Assembly: GCF_001420695.1 (NCBI RefSeq)
Contig: NZ_LJJB01000010.1
Location: 1 to 64,000 of the forward strand
Direction: 5' to 3'
DNA: 64,000 nucleotides
Origin: Brevibacillus choshinensis
Lineage (GTDB): Bacteria; Bacillota; Bacilli; Brevibacillales; Brevibacillaceae
Shown here one piece after another: positions 53,480 through 61,527 of this stretch. Under the pieces are notes generated by a model. That model was given only the letters and a program-made list of their open reading frames with translations, did no database searches and was not told the origin of the DNA. The first letter of the stretch is position 1. Each line of letters starts with the position of its first letter. Both the position numbers and the translations under genes were made by a program.

Positions 53480-53490
53480 GTTGCTTTGTT

Positions 53491-53817
53491 TTAGGCCTTC
53501 AACGCTTGAGCAATGGCATCCTTGGTAATTTTCCAATGGGAGGTATGCCATTTTACTTGTCCATCCACCAGCAAGAAGAGCTGCGGAGACTCATGCTTAA
53601 TCTCAAAACGCTCAGCAACTGCGTTGGAAACAGGGCGGTCCTCAATTACGTGGATGACGGCAGAAGGAACGGACTCACCCTGTAAAAAAGCTTGGAATTC
53701 CGAATAGGCTGTAGCACTAATCGGGCAAGTCGTACTATGTTTGAACAAGAGTCTTTTACCGCTCTCTGCCACAAACTGATCCAATTCCTCTGTGGAGTGC
53801 AATTGTTGTTGTGCCAT
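53491..53817 (-). CDS. ytxJ: Monothiol bacilliredoxin YtxJ (BrxC)
   Basis: A 108-residue thioredoxin-fold protein. The active-site segment is KHSTTCPISATAY with a single cysteine (TCPIS), as in BrxC, which removes bacillithiol from proteins; the family name is bacillithiol system redox-active protein YtxJ. The location next to aroA and ccpA also fits B. subtilis. Confidence 0.92.
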   Translation of the reverse strand: MAQQQLHSTEELDQFVAESGKRLLFKHSTTCPISATAYSEFQAFLQGESVPSAVIHVIEDRPVSNAVAERFEIKHESPQLFLLVDGQVKWHTSHWKITKDAIAQALKA

Positions 53818-53895
53818 TTTCGCATCTCTCCTTTAAGTTCATTCCTATGTGGTTCTCAGTATACATAAACAGACGACGAGAAGTCTACGTCACCG

Positions 53896-53948
53896 GTGCA
53901 GATTAGAAAACTAGGCAAGGCCATGCCTTGGCGTCGGCGAAGCCTTAG
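53896..53948 (-). repeat. Dispersed short repeat, copy B
   Basis: Reverse-strand copy of the repeat at 40689-40736: CTAAGGCTTCGCC at one end and AGTTTTCTAATCTGCAC at the other, with an internal CAAGGC/GCCTTG hairpin that copy A lacks. It lies in the 237-bp gap upstream of ytxJ, which holds no gene that I can see. Confidence 0.55.
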
Positions 53949-54010
53949 CACTCAAAGGACACAAGTCTCGCTTATACTATCATCCTTAGAATTTTTTACC
54001 TTCCGATAGG

Positions 54011-54042
54011 ACAAAAGAAAAGACGCCTTCTACCAGGCGCCC
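54011..54042 (-). terminator. Terminator of the zinc-finger-like gene
   Basis: GGCGCCT and AGGCGTC arms (minus strand) followed by TTTTCTTTT. Confidence 0.6.
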
Positions 54043-54054
54043 CTCTCCCTTCTC

Positions 54055-54453
54055 TTACACCATTATCTTTGTCAATCGCTCCCGAAGCTCCAGCGTCCAT
54101 CTCTCGTCGCCCAATGATTGCGCCAGTAAAAATAAGTCCAAGAGTTCGTTTACACGCTCACCTAGCACTTCCCGTACAGATGAGTCCATTCCTTCATTGG
54201 CAATCAAAACCAATAAGTTGGATAACTCTGACATTTCTTCGAATTCGATCGCCTGTCGCTCTGGATGTTGCCCCAATTCCTCCATGAGTGCTTTTAGATC
54301 GTCTTTAATGACATCCACCACCTGGGAATGGGCACAGCAGTCGTCCACGCAGACGTGTACCGGTACATTCAGGATCTTGACCCGGTTGCGGTACACGACG
54401 TTGCGTAGCACGATTTCCATGTCGTTTCCGCAGCGGCTACATTTCTTCTGCAT
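54055..54453 (-). CDS. Putative zinc-ribbon protein (YgiT-like N-terminus)
   Basis: A 132-residue protein. The N-terminus MQKKCSRCGNDMEIVLRNVV and later VCVDDCC give a CxxC...CxxxCC set, resembling YgiT-type zinc ribbons. The rest is helical and acidic (SELSNLLVLIANEGMDSSVR, ERVNELLDLFLLAQSLG). GAGGTGAAATA precedes ATG 54453. No HTH of the MqsA type is seen and no toxin gene adjoins, so I do not call an antitoxin. Confidence 0.65.
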   Translation of the reverse strand: MQKKCSRCGNDMEIVLRNVVYRNRVKILNVPVHVCVDDCCAHSQVVDVIKDDLKALMEELGQHPERQAIEFEEMSELSNLLVLIANEGMDSSVREVLGERVNELLDLFLLAQSLGDERWTLELRERLTKIMV

Positions 54454-54574
54454 TATTTCACCTCTATTCCACATATGTATACCTCTGTACTATTCGTGAA
54501 ACCTCTCTTCAATCCTGCTAAACATTTGGTGGTACATGGTGGATACAGTGGCAGATATAGAAAACGAAATCAAA

Positions 54575-54608
54575 TAAAAGCGATGCCCATTTAGAGGCAT
54601 CGCTTTTT
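54575..54608. terminator. Rho-independent terminator
   Basis: AAAAGCGATGCC and GGCATCGCTTTTT arms with A- and T-runs on both sides; downstream of the small zinc-ribbon gene at 54638 (minus). Confidence 0.75.
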
Positions 54609-54637
54609 GCTGGACCCATTCGTATAAGGTTGGCAAA

Positions 54638-54871
54638 TCAGGCGTAAATAGCGTTTACTTTTTCACAATGAGGACACACAGCAACCTTGCCGGAATGACC
54701 TTCTTCATCCTCTACCCGATAACCGGTAATCTGCTCTGAAAAGCAAAACAGGCATTCCGTATTGAAGTCCATATCGTACTGAGCTTTCCAGACGATCGAT
54801 TTAAAATCTTCCCCTACATTAATAGTAATGGGAACGAGGTCGTGTTGGAGACTAAACAATGATCTTTGCAT
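54638..54871 (-). CDS. Small protein with two CxxC knuckles
   Basis: A 77-residue protein with CLFC near residue 40 and CPHC near residue 66, which together could bind one zinc. The region between is acidic (YRVEDEEGHSGKVAV). AAAGGATG precedes the ATG. Family not recognised; a small zinc-ribbon protein of unknown function. Confidence 0.6.
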   Translation of the reverse strand: MQRSLFSLQHDLVPITINVGEDFKSIVWKAQYDMDFNTECLFCFSEQITGYRVEDEEGHSGKVAVCPHCEKVNAIYA

Positions 54872-55085
54872 CTGAATAACATCCTTTCGCTATTGCAAAG
54901 TCTTTTCGTATCCTCTAGCTTTTCCTGATTTTCAGAATAATAAACATGGAAGCCAAAAGGAATAGTAAGGATGCGAAAGAATCTTCCCAAAAATAGGCAT
55001 ATGCCCGTATCGGTCATGTGCGAAAACCCATATCTTATGGATGTAAGCACGAGAGGCTTAACACACAGAGGAGGATGTTTATCAT

Positions 55086-55178
55086 ATGAGTAGCATCTTT
55101 AATGGCGAATTCGAAGGATTCACTTTAGTATTAATTCTGTTCATCCTGCTGGTAATTATTGCTTGCAGCTGCGATTAA
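55086..55178 (+). CDS. YjcZ-type sporulation micropeptide, 30 residues
   Basis: Reads MSSIFNGEFEGFTLVLILFI then LLVIIACSCD, one transmembrane helix with a short head. It is a paralogue of the peptide at 17922: both have FNG near the start, an LFILLVI core and a Cys-Asp end. AGAGGAGG precedes the ATG. About 60 bp upstream is CATATCTTA, which resembles a mother-cell sigma (E/K) -10 element, but no good -35 was found. A terminator follows at 55263. Confidence 0.77.
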   Translation: MSSIFNGEFEGFTLVLILFILLVIIACSCD

Positions 55179-55262
55179 ATTGATTCATTCTGATGTGGAA
55201 CAATTAGGCAGGGAGCTGCATATACATTAAAACCGAATCCTGTTAAGCGCGTTTCTACGCAC

Positions 55263-55292
55263 GCTACCCGTTCTTCTTGGGTAGCTTTTTTG
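55263..55292 (+). terminator. Rho-independent terminator
   Basis: GCTACCC and GGGTAGC arms followed by seven T; ends the micropeptide transcript. Confidence 0.8.
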
Positions 55293-55350
55293 TATGGAGG
55301 TTGTGTACAATACATACTGAATGATATGGAAAGCGAGGGATACCCTTCCT

Positions 55351-56463
55351 ATGAAAGATCCACGTATCGAACAACTGGCAGACGTTCTGGTTAACTACTC
55401 CACAACCGTGCAGCCTGGTGAAAACGTATTGATTTACGCGATCGGGCAAGTCACTGATCTGGTGAAAGCCGTCATCGCCAAAGTATATGAAGCAGGTGGT
55501 CACCCTTACGTTCAACTGATTGATCAAACGGTTCAACGTGAGCTTCTCTTGAATGCGAATGAAACACAGCTGGGTGTCATGCGTGAAGCAGACGTGAGCT
55601 TCATGAAAAAAATGGATTGCTACATCGGCATTCGCGGCGGCGATAACATCAGCGAGCTGGCTGACGTCCCAGGCGACAAGATGCAGCTCTACTCCAAGCT
55701 TTTGATGCGTCCGGTACTGGACGTGCGCGTTCCTGAGACGAAATGGGTCGTTCTTCGCTATCCAAATTCGTCTATGGCACAGCTGGCTAACATGAGCACG
55801 GATGCCTTTGAAGACTTTTATTTCAAGGTCTGCACCCTCGACTACGGCAAAATGGACAGCGCAATGGACAGCCTGGTAGAACTGATGGAGAAAACAGACA
55901 AAGTGCGTCTCACCGGTCCTGGTACCGATCTGACTTTCTCGATCAAAGGAATCCCGGCAATCAAATGTGCAGGAAATGCGAATATTCCAGACGGTGAAGT
56001 GTTTACAGCCCCTGTGCGTGACTCCGTCAACGGAACGATTTCTTACAACACGCCATCTCCCTACCAAGGATACACGTACGATAATATCAAGCTGACGTTT
56101 AAAGACGGCAAAATTATCGAAGCGACCGCAAACGACACAGCTAAAATCAATGAAGTGTTTGATACCGATGAAGGAGCTCGCTACGTTGGCGAGTTTGCGA
56201 TCGGAGTCAACCCATTCATCCAAAATCCAATGAAAGACATTTTGTTCGATGAAAAAATCGACGGTAGCTTCCACTTCACGCCAGGTCAGGCCTACGACGA
56301 AGCTTTCAACGGCAACAAGTCATCCGTTCACTGGGATTTGGTTATGATCCAACGTCCTGAATGGGGCGGCGGAGAAATCTGGTTTGATGACCGCCTGATT
56401 CGTAAAGATGGACGCTTTGTTGTTCCTGAGCTGGAATGCCTCAATCCAGAAAACCTGAAATAA
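55351..56463 (+). CDS. M29-family aminopeptidase (AmpS/PepS-like)
   Basis: A 370-residue thermophilic-type metallo-aminopeptidase. The C-terminal half bears the metal ligands: IPDGEVFTAPV (Glu), EFAIGVNPFIQN (Glu), GSFHFTPGQAY (His) and SSVHWDLVM (His and Asp). AGCGAGGGA precedes ATG 55351 and TACAAT near 55305 suits a -10, which excludes the ATG at 55321. It releases N-terminal residues from peptides in the cytoplasm. Confidence 0.92.
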   Translation: MKDPRIEQLADVLVNYSTTVQPGENVLIYAIGQVTDLVKAVIAKVYEAGGHPYVQLIDQTVQRELLLNANETQLGVMREADVSFMKKMDCYIGIRGGDNISELADVPGDKMQLYSKLLMRPVLDVRVPETKWVVLRYPNSSMAQLANMSTDAFEDFYFKVCTLDYGKMDSAMDSLVELMEKTDKVRLTGPGTDLTFSIKGIPAIKCAGNANIPDGEVFTAPVRDSVNGTISYNTPSPYQGYTYDNIKLTFKDGKIIEATANDTAKINEVFDTDEGARYVGEFAIGVNPFIQNPMKDILFDEKIDGSFHFTPGQAYDEAFNGNKSSVHWDLVMIQRPEWGGGEIWFDDRLIRKDGRFVVPELECLNPENLK

Positions 56464-56477
56464 CGTCTCCGTTCAAA

Positions 56478-56517
56478 GAAAAAAGCGAAGGCACCCACCG
56501 CGGGTCCTTCGCTTTTC
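56478..56517. terminator. Bidirectional terminator
   Basis: AAAAGCGAAGG and CCTTCGCTTTT arms with a small inner stem. Confidence 0.8.
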
Positions 56518-56536
56518 TATTTGGCCATCCCGTCGT

Positions 56537-57076
56537 TTACCCAGTCACGGAATAGGCCGGCTGTTTCAATAGAGCCGACGCTTTTTGCTCCAAGAACGAA
56601 ATGGTCGTCTCTAGATGGTGTATGGTATATTCCCAGCAAAAGCGCTGATACTCGTCAAAATTGGCTTCTAGCTTCTTAAAGGTTGTTTTACTTTGCTGCA
56701 ATACCTGGCGTTGAACTTCGATACAGCTCTCGATCAGATCCTGCTGTTCTTCCTGGCTCCGACTCTTGCCGAAGAAGATTTTTACCAGCATGTCAGAGCG
56801 TAGAACAGCCGGTACGATTGGTGTTTGAATCTCTTGCAAGAAGGTACCTTTGCCCGTTTCCGTAATTCGATACAGGATTTTGTTTGGCTTGCCCGACTGA
56901 ATGATTTCCTGTTTGGTCACGTACCCTTCTTCTTCCAGCTTTCGCAGCGCTGGATAAATCGCACCAAAGCTAGCGTCGTAGAAGAAACCAATGCTATTGG
57001 TAAACGCCTGCTTTATGTCGTACCCACTCATCTCACCGTAACTCAAAAAGCCAAGTATGATTGTTTTTACGTCCAT
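56537..57076 (-). CDS. PadR-family transcriptional regulator
   Basis: A 179-residue PadR regulator: an N-terminal winged helix (LGFLSYGEMSGYDIKQAFTN, then FGAIYPALRKLEEEGYVTK) and a C-terminal helical dimer domain, the two-domain Vir-like type. GGAGGATGCGAAGAG precedes ATG 57076. The target is unknown. The 300-bp upstream gap (57077-57372) is very AT-rich at 57180-57290, with TGATATAT repeated; operators may lie there, and otherwise I see no gene in it. Confidence 0.88.
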   Translation of the reverse strand: MDVKTIILGFLSYGEMSGYDIKQAFTNSIGFFYDASFGAIYPALRKLEEEGYVTKQEIIQSGKPNKILYRITETGKGTFLQEIQTPIVPAVLRSDMLVKIFFGKSRSQEEQQDLIESCIEVQRQVLQQSKTTFKKLEANFDEYQRFCWEYTIHHLETTISFLEQKASALLKQPAYSVTG

Positions 57077-57372
57077 CTCTTCGCATCCTCCATTACCGTT
57101 CGTCTCTTTTCTCTCTGTGGCGGCTATGTCAGATAGTTCGGAGTGTCCCAATGCAAGAACCTGCATAGCCTTTATGTTCAAAATATTCTTTAACTATATG
57201 TATTATAATTGGATTCTAATAATTATACCAATGCTATTTCTTTATTATATCAATCAAAAATAATGATATATAAATACTGATATATGCTCGAAGCTCAGTA
57301 AAATTGGGCTTCCCTCCGCTATCCCCTCCCCATAAGATGATACATACCTATCTGCTGTAGGGGGAGAATTCG

Positions 57373-57873
57373 GTGAAAAGTAAAAAATGGTCCCAATATA
57401 CGCGGGTAAAGTACCCCGTGAGCAGCAGCAGTTTGCATCCCTTCAATTTTTTTGTGCCAATCGTGGAACGAGTCCAAGAGGGAGTGGTCTCCATCGTCAC
57501 CGAGGACGCTCCCCATTCCAAAAACATGGATTCCTTGATTCGCAGCCTGATGAACGAAGAGGAAACCCCATCCACCACTGAGCGCAGCTTTGGTTCAGGA
57601 TTCCTGTTTCATCCGAAAGGGTACATCCTGACCAGTGAACATGTGATCGGCAAGTCCAAAAACATTTATGTCAAGCTGTTTAATGGTCGTGTATTTGAAG
57701 CACAGCGCATCCTGTCCGATCGCGTGCGCGACTATGCGGTCATCAAAATTGATGCCGATTGCAAACTGTTTCCGCTGCCTCTCGGAAACTCCGCCCACAC
57801 AAAGGTTGGCGAATGGGTCATCAGTGTCGGTTCCCCACTTGTCGCCATAGAGGTAAAAACAAGCACGATCTAA
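57373..57873 (+). pseudogene. N-terminal part of a split trypsin/HtrA-like serine protease
   Basis: GTG start after GGGGGAG. The first 156 residues are the N-terminal half of a trypsin-fold protease with GSGFLF, catalytic His90 in TSEHVIG and Asp120 in RVRDYAVIKID; there is no signal peptide or membrane helix. After GSPL (junction at 57832-57839) ten unrelated residues and a stop follow. The other half, with the active-site Ser, is at 61157-61420. Excision of the 3,325-bp element would give a continuous 240-residue frame (57373-57839 joined to 61165-61420). As it stands it is inactive. Confidence 0.9.
57832..57860 (+). repeat. attL: left junction of the inserted element
   Basis: The core TCCCCACT (57832-57839) lies in GSPL codons of the protease. 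To its right, TGTCGCCATAGAGGTAAAAA (57840-57859) is the element arm; it is an imperfect reverse complement of the arm at attR (61131-61150), 16 of 20 identical. Confidence 0.8.
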
Positions 57874-57905
57874 CCGATTCGTCTTTTCCAATTGTGGTGA
57901 CTTTC

Positions 57906-59009
57906 TTACTTGGCTAGCCTAATGCAATTTCCCTCTTTCTCCTCAATCAAATGCATCGCAAACTGCACAGGCCGGCTGATGGATTCCGCGTATAGATCCA
58001 TCGCTTTCATTTGCTTAAATATTTCTCGCCCTGGCTTTGGATTGACTTCAATGAGCCACGACTTGCCATCCACGTCTACGCCAATATCCAAACCAAATTC
58101 CATCATGCGGCCGAATTTCTCCTCGAGAACGAATGCGACCTGATGAGCCATATGGTGGCATTCGCGTAATATCTGTTGTGCTCTTTCCTCGCCAAATCGT
58201 TTCGTCACGAGCCTATGAAAAGGAATCGCTCTTCCCCCACCGTGCAGATTGGAGGTGGAGCTGCCACTTTCCCCCATCCTCACGCCGCATCCGGTCACAC
58301 TCCATTGGCCCTTTTCGTTCTTTTGAATCAACAATCGGATATCCGTTACGCGATTCGGGATCAGCTCCAGATTCAAACCTTGCTGCACCAGGAAATTTCC
58401 ATTGCTGATGCGCTGCTCCGTTACCCATTTGCGCACCCACTGGTTCACCTCTTCTGCACGCTGCAGGCTGGCATTTGTTCGCGCATAGCGTTTGTCTCGT
58501 CCTTGGAGCTCATACCGTTTCCCACGAGCCGACACTTTGAGTATACTTTTTCCACCCGTTCCAATTCCCGGCTTCACATAGAGTATCGGATATTGCCTTA
58601 GCATGGCTTTGAGCTTTTCCGGCGAATACACGTAGGTCTCCGGAATCCACATCTTGACCCTCGCGTCATTGGCGAGCAGCTCCGTCACCCTCCACTTTTT
58701 GCTGAATGGGCTGTTGGCGAATTCAAACAGATTGCTGTGGCGCAGCTTCATATATTCGGGAACCCGTCTGCGATAGCGATCGATCACGATCTGTGGCCAA
58801 GAATGCCAATTGCTCTCCCAGCCCCCTCCCGCTTTCGGGACAAATCCTCTGATTTTCCGGTCTTTTGCAAACACATCCTGGTGAGAAAATAAAAAAACCT
58901 CTGCCCCTAACTCACGGCCGGCCTTCACCAAACGGCTCAAGTAATCTGGTTCGGCAAATCGCTTTCCCGCTCTCCAAGTCAAAATACCGATGACCTTTTT
59001 GGGAGTCAT
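57906..59009 (-). CDS. YheC/YheD-family ATP-grasp protein
   Basis: A 367-residue protein with the YheC/YheD (endospore coat-associated) domain layout. The N-terminal part has GILTW and DRYRRRVP; the ATP-grasp half shows ILYVKPGIGTGGKSILKVS (ATP-binding Lys and Gly-rich loop), DIRLLIQKNEKGQW, and GLDIGVDVDGKSWLIEVNPK with metal Glu and Asn. Members are thought to ligate an unknown substrate in spore formation. AGAGGTG precedes the ATG. It is cargo of the element, pointing outwards to the left junction. Confidence 0.85.
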   Translation of the reverse strand: MTPKKVIGILTWRAGKRFAEPDYLSRLVKAGRELGAEVFLFSHQDVFAKDRKIRGFVPKAGGGWESNWHSWPQIVIDRYRRRVPEYMKLRHSNLFEFANSPFSKKWRVTELLANDARVKMWIPETYVYSPEKLKAMLRQYPILYVKPGIGTGGKSILKVSARGKRYELQGRDKRYARTNASLQRAEEVNQWVRKWVTEQRISNGNFLVQQGLNLELIPNRVTDIRLLIQKNEKGQWSVTGCGVRMGESGSSTSNLHGGGRAIPFHRLVTKRFGEERAQQILRECHHMAHQVAFVLEEKFGRMMEFGLDIGVDVDGKSWLIEVNPKPGREIFKQMKAMDLYAESISRPVQFAMHLIEEKEGNCIRLAK

Positions 59010-59239
59010 GCCCGCACCTCTTCCCCTTTCTTTTTTCCTATCATATGTGCTCGTGCCTGGTATGGTATCGAGGGCATAGGAATCAGGCTCGTTCCCTGCC
59101 GCTTATTGGCTGCATAGGTCTTTCCCGTTTGGGTGACAACAAGAGAGATGAGAAGCTACACTTCTGTTACTTACTTTTTTCAAGTCCGTGTGTTACAATA
59201 TTGGGTAATTCAAACATGTAGGGTAGAGGTGACGCCGTC

Positions 59240-59560
59240 ATGAGTCAAGAATTTGCTGGCGAACACATGTGTCCGAAATACGAAGGGGCGATCAACGTCC
59301 TGGGTAAACGATGGACTGGCTTGATCATCCACGTACTGTTGCGTGGTCCTGTGCGCTTCAAAGACATTCGGGAAATGGTTCCACACATGAGCGATAAAAT
59401 GTTGTCAGAACGGTTAAAAGAACTTGAGGAATTGGAGATCTTGGATCGGAAAGTGTACCCGGAGATCCCCGTTCGCATCGAATACGAGCTGACAGAAAAA
59501 GGAAAGGACCTTCGTCCCGTCATCGATTCCATTCACGAATGGGGTCAGAAGTGGATGTAG
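59240..59560 (+). CDS. HxlR-family winged-helix regulator
   Basis: A 106-residue protein: CPKYEGAINVLGKRWTGLII at the N-terminus, KDIREMVPHMSDKMLSERLK recognition helix, RIEYELTEKGKDLRPV wing, all typical of HxlR (MarR-like) regulators. Cys12 is at the place where YodB/HypR-type members sense oxidants or electrophiles. TACAAT near 59193 is a likely -10. It lies inside the element, upstream of the recombinase but separated by a terminator, so it may control neighbours or itself. Confidence 0.88.
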   Translation: MSQEFAGEHMCPKYEGAINVLGKRWTGLIIHVLLRGPVRFKDIREMVPHMSDKMLSERLKELEELEILDRKVYPEIPVRIEYELTEKGKDLRPVIDSIHEWGQKWM

Positions 59561-59564
59561 TTCC

Positions 59565-59609
59565 CCCCGCCTCGTCCAAAAAAGGATGAGTAGCGGGGCT
59601 TTTTTTATT
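59565..59609 (+). terminator. Terminator between hxlR-like gene and recombinase gene
   Basis: CCCCGCCTCGTCC and GGATGAGtaGCGGGG arms followed by TTTTTTT. It means the recombinase needs its own promoter or readthrough. Confidence 0.75.
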
Positions 59610-59679
59610 TTGTCCAGGCATAAGCCCTCCTCTCTTGCTGTAGACTCTAGCAACCTGACGCGACAGGAGGGTGATTCTC

Positions 59680-61122
59680 ATGCGAACAGCTGTCTATATT
59701 CGAGTCAGTACAGAGGAGCAGGCACGAGAGGGATTCTCCATTGCAGCACAGCGTGAAAAGCTGCTGTCTTATGTTCATTCGCAGGATTGGACGCTAACAA
59801 ATCTGTATGTAGATGAAGGAGCTAGTGCAAAGGATACGAACCGTCCAGAACTGACACGGCTTTTAGCAGACATACAGAGCGGAGGCATCGATGTCGTGCT
59901 CGTCTATCGTCTGGATCGCCTCACGCGATCGGTCCTCGACTTGTATCAGCTGCTCCAGAGATTTGAACGCTACGGTGTACGCTTCAAAAGCTGCACAGAA
60001 GTATACGATACGACGACGGCCATGGGTCGCCTCTTTATTACGCTAGTAGCAGCACTTGCCCAATGGGAGCGAGAAAACCTGGCGGAACGCGTCAAGCTCG
60101 GCATGGAGCAGATGGTCAAGGAACGTAAACGGCCGGGTGGACCTCCCCCCTACGGCTACGAACTCATCGATGGAAATCTGACTGTTCATCCTACAGAAGC
60201 ATCTGTTGTTCAGGCCATGTTTGGACAGTACGCACGTGGTGATTCCCCACGAAAAATCGCTGACTATGCCAATCGCCTGGGTGCCAGGGGGAAAAATGGT
60301 GCCAAGTGGAGTGCCAGTGCCGTCCTGAGACTGTTGAAAAACCCTGTCTATTACGGTGCACTTCGTTGGAATTTTGCAGACTCCGGACAAAGGCAAAATC
60401 CACCTGGTGTATGGTTACTAGAGGAGTCGACCCATCCAGCCATTATTGACGAGGATTCTTTCCTCATGGTGCAAGACATGATTGAACAGCGTAGCTCAAG
60501 ACATCCGCGTGTCCTCTCCTCTGCCCTGCTTTTTTCCGGTCTGCTGTACTGCTCTCGCTGTGGATCTCTGATGCGAGGAAAAACCACGAACACGCAAAAT
60601 GCGAACGACACGTCATACACGCACACCTATTATTCATGCCCGGGAAAGCGGTCCGGAACCTGCGACGCACCTACGATCCGCGAAGATCGACTGGAGCGTG
60701 CTATGCTGAAGCAGCTGACGGAGTACTCACCGCAATTGCATGAGGTCGCTAGCTCCGCGTGGGACATACGAGCAGGAAAAAAGCAGGAATGGGATCACCA
60801 AACAGAAAACGCGCTTTCACACAAGCGAAAGCGCTGGGAAGATGCCTATGCGGAGGGCTTGCTACCATTACATGCGTTCAGAGCCAAGCTTGCAGAGCTG
60901 GAGGCAGTGGCAGAGCTGTTTCACCATCCCTCCTCTATCCCGCTCCATCCGGATGAGTTGAGCTTGCTGGGAGACTGGATGGTCATTTGGTCCCATGCCA
61001 CACGTGAGGAAAGGAGACAGCTCACGTGCGCGCTGCTCAAACGTGTGGAGGCTGAAGAGTGCTCCAGCCCGCGTACAAAGGGTAAACGTACTGTGCATGT
61101 TACCCAGTGGCTCTTTCTGTAA
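59680..61122 (+). CDS. Large serine recombinase (site-specific integrase/excisionase)
   Basis: A 480-residue large serine recombinase. The catalytic Ser10 is in YIRVSTEEQ, with conserved Arg8 and YRLDRLTRS (76-84) in the resolvase domain (1-145). A recombinase domain follows (about 160-260) and a zinc ribbon with Cys291, Cys294, Cys320 and Cys328, then a coiled-coil stretch (about 375-420). AGGAGG is 9 bases before ATG 59680; a GTG at 59671 touches that sequence and is rejected. It shares its architecture with SpoIVCA. It probably acts on the flanking att sites. Confidence 0.95.
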   Translation: MRTAVYIRVSTEEQAREGFSIAAQREKLLSYVHSQDWTLTNLYVDEGASAKDTNRPELTRLLADIQSGGIDVVLVYRLDRLTRSVLDLYQLLQRFERYGVRFKSCTEVYDTTTAMGRLFITLVAALAQWERENLAERVKLGMEQMVKERKRPGGPPPYGYELIDGNLTVHPTEASVVQAMFGQYARGDSPRKIADYANRLGARGKNGAKWSASAVLRLLKNPVYYGALRWNFADSGQRQNPPGVWLLEESTHPAIIDEDSFLMVQDMIEQRSSRHPRVLSSALLFSGLLYCSRCGSLMRGKTTNTQNANDTSYTHTYYSCPGKRSGTCDAPTIREDRLERAMLKQLTEYSPQLHEVASSAWDIRAGKKQEWDHQTENALSHKRKRWEDAYAEGLLPLHAFRAKLAELEAVAELFHHPSSIPLHPDELSLLGDWMVIWSHATREERRQLTCALLKRVEAEECSSPRTKGKRTVHVTQWLFL

Positions 61123-61130
61123 TGCTGATA

Positions 61131-61164
61131 TTTTTTCCTCTACGGGAACATGTGGCTCCCCACT
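61131..61164 (+). repeat. attR: right junction of the inserted element
   Basis: The element arm TTTTTTCCTCTACGGGAACA (61131-61150) and TGTGGC precede the core TCCCCACT (61157-61164), after which protease coding resumes at CGG TTT GG in the same codon phase as at attL. Confidence 0.8.
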
Positions 61165-61420
61165 CGGTTTGGAAAATTCCGTCACAGCCGGTATTATCAG
61201 CGCAAAAAACCGCAGATTACAGGTAGCGAAACGGCTGTATGAAGAAATTTTCCAGACAGATGCCGCCATCAACCCCGGAAATAGTGGAGGGCCCCTCATC
61301 AATTTGAACGGAGAAGTCATTGGTCTAAACGCTTTTATCATCCAGTCTAGTCAATGCCTTGGTTTTGCCATTGGTATTGACGCCCTGAAATCTCAATTGG
61401 AGCAGTACGTGTTCAAGTAA
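61157..61420 (+). pseudogene. C-terminal part of the split serine protease
   Basis: This resumes at [16 protein letters not shown], the strand pair expected right after the left fragment, and contains the catalytic Ser in [10 protein letters not shown] (Ser196 of the joined protein) and the C-terminal strands ([22 protein letters not shown]). It has no start codon or ribosome binding site of its own, so it can be expressed only after excision. There is no PDZ domain after it, so the restored enzyme would be a minimal cytoplasmic protease. Confidence 0.9.
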
Positions 61421-61500
61421 GAGTCGTTTTCATGTAAGGTAGGAGGACCCGGCTGCGCCACTTTTCGGCGTAGCCCCACCATATGTGGATGAGTGCGTAC

Positions 61501-61527
61501 AAAAAAACCCCGTCTAACGGGACGGGG
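61501..61527 (-). terminator. Terminator overlapping the stop of a small gene
   Basis: CCCCGTC/GACGGGG arms with a minus-strand T-run of seven. The TAG stop of the gene at 61514 lies in its loop region. Confidence 0.75.

Larger units (their letters stand above)
57832..61156 (+). mobile_element. 3,325-bp serine-recombinase element interrupting a protease gene
   Basis: The element runs from one core TCCCCACT to the next. It contains a YheC/D-type ATP-grasp gene (minus), an HxlR regulator gene (plus) and a large serine recombinase gene (plus) that ends 35 bp before the right core, the usual place for an integrase beside its site. It carries no replication, transfer or phage genes, which suggests a domesticated or minimal element. 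Excision would restore the host gene in frame. Similar intervening elements in sigK, spsM and spoVFB are removed during sporulation; whether this one is so regulated is unknown. Confidence 0.85.

Noticed and set aside
54055-54871. Toxin-antitoxin pair
   Set aside because: The YgiT-like zinc ribbon lacks an HTH and the neighbour is another zinc-ribbon-like protein, not a toxin.
55264-56274. 336-codon minus-strand frame
   Set aside because: It is antisense to the M29 aminopeptidase gene, whose motifs are intact.
57373-61420. Simple frameshift or assembly error in the protease gene
   Set aside because: The halves are 3.3 kb apart, share an 8-bp core in the same codon phase, and the intervening ends form a dyad beside a recombinase gene; this fits site-specific insertion.
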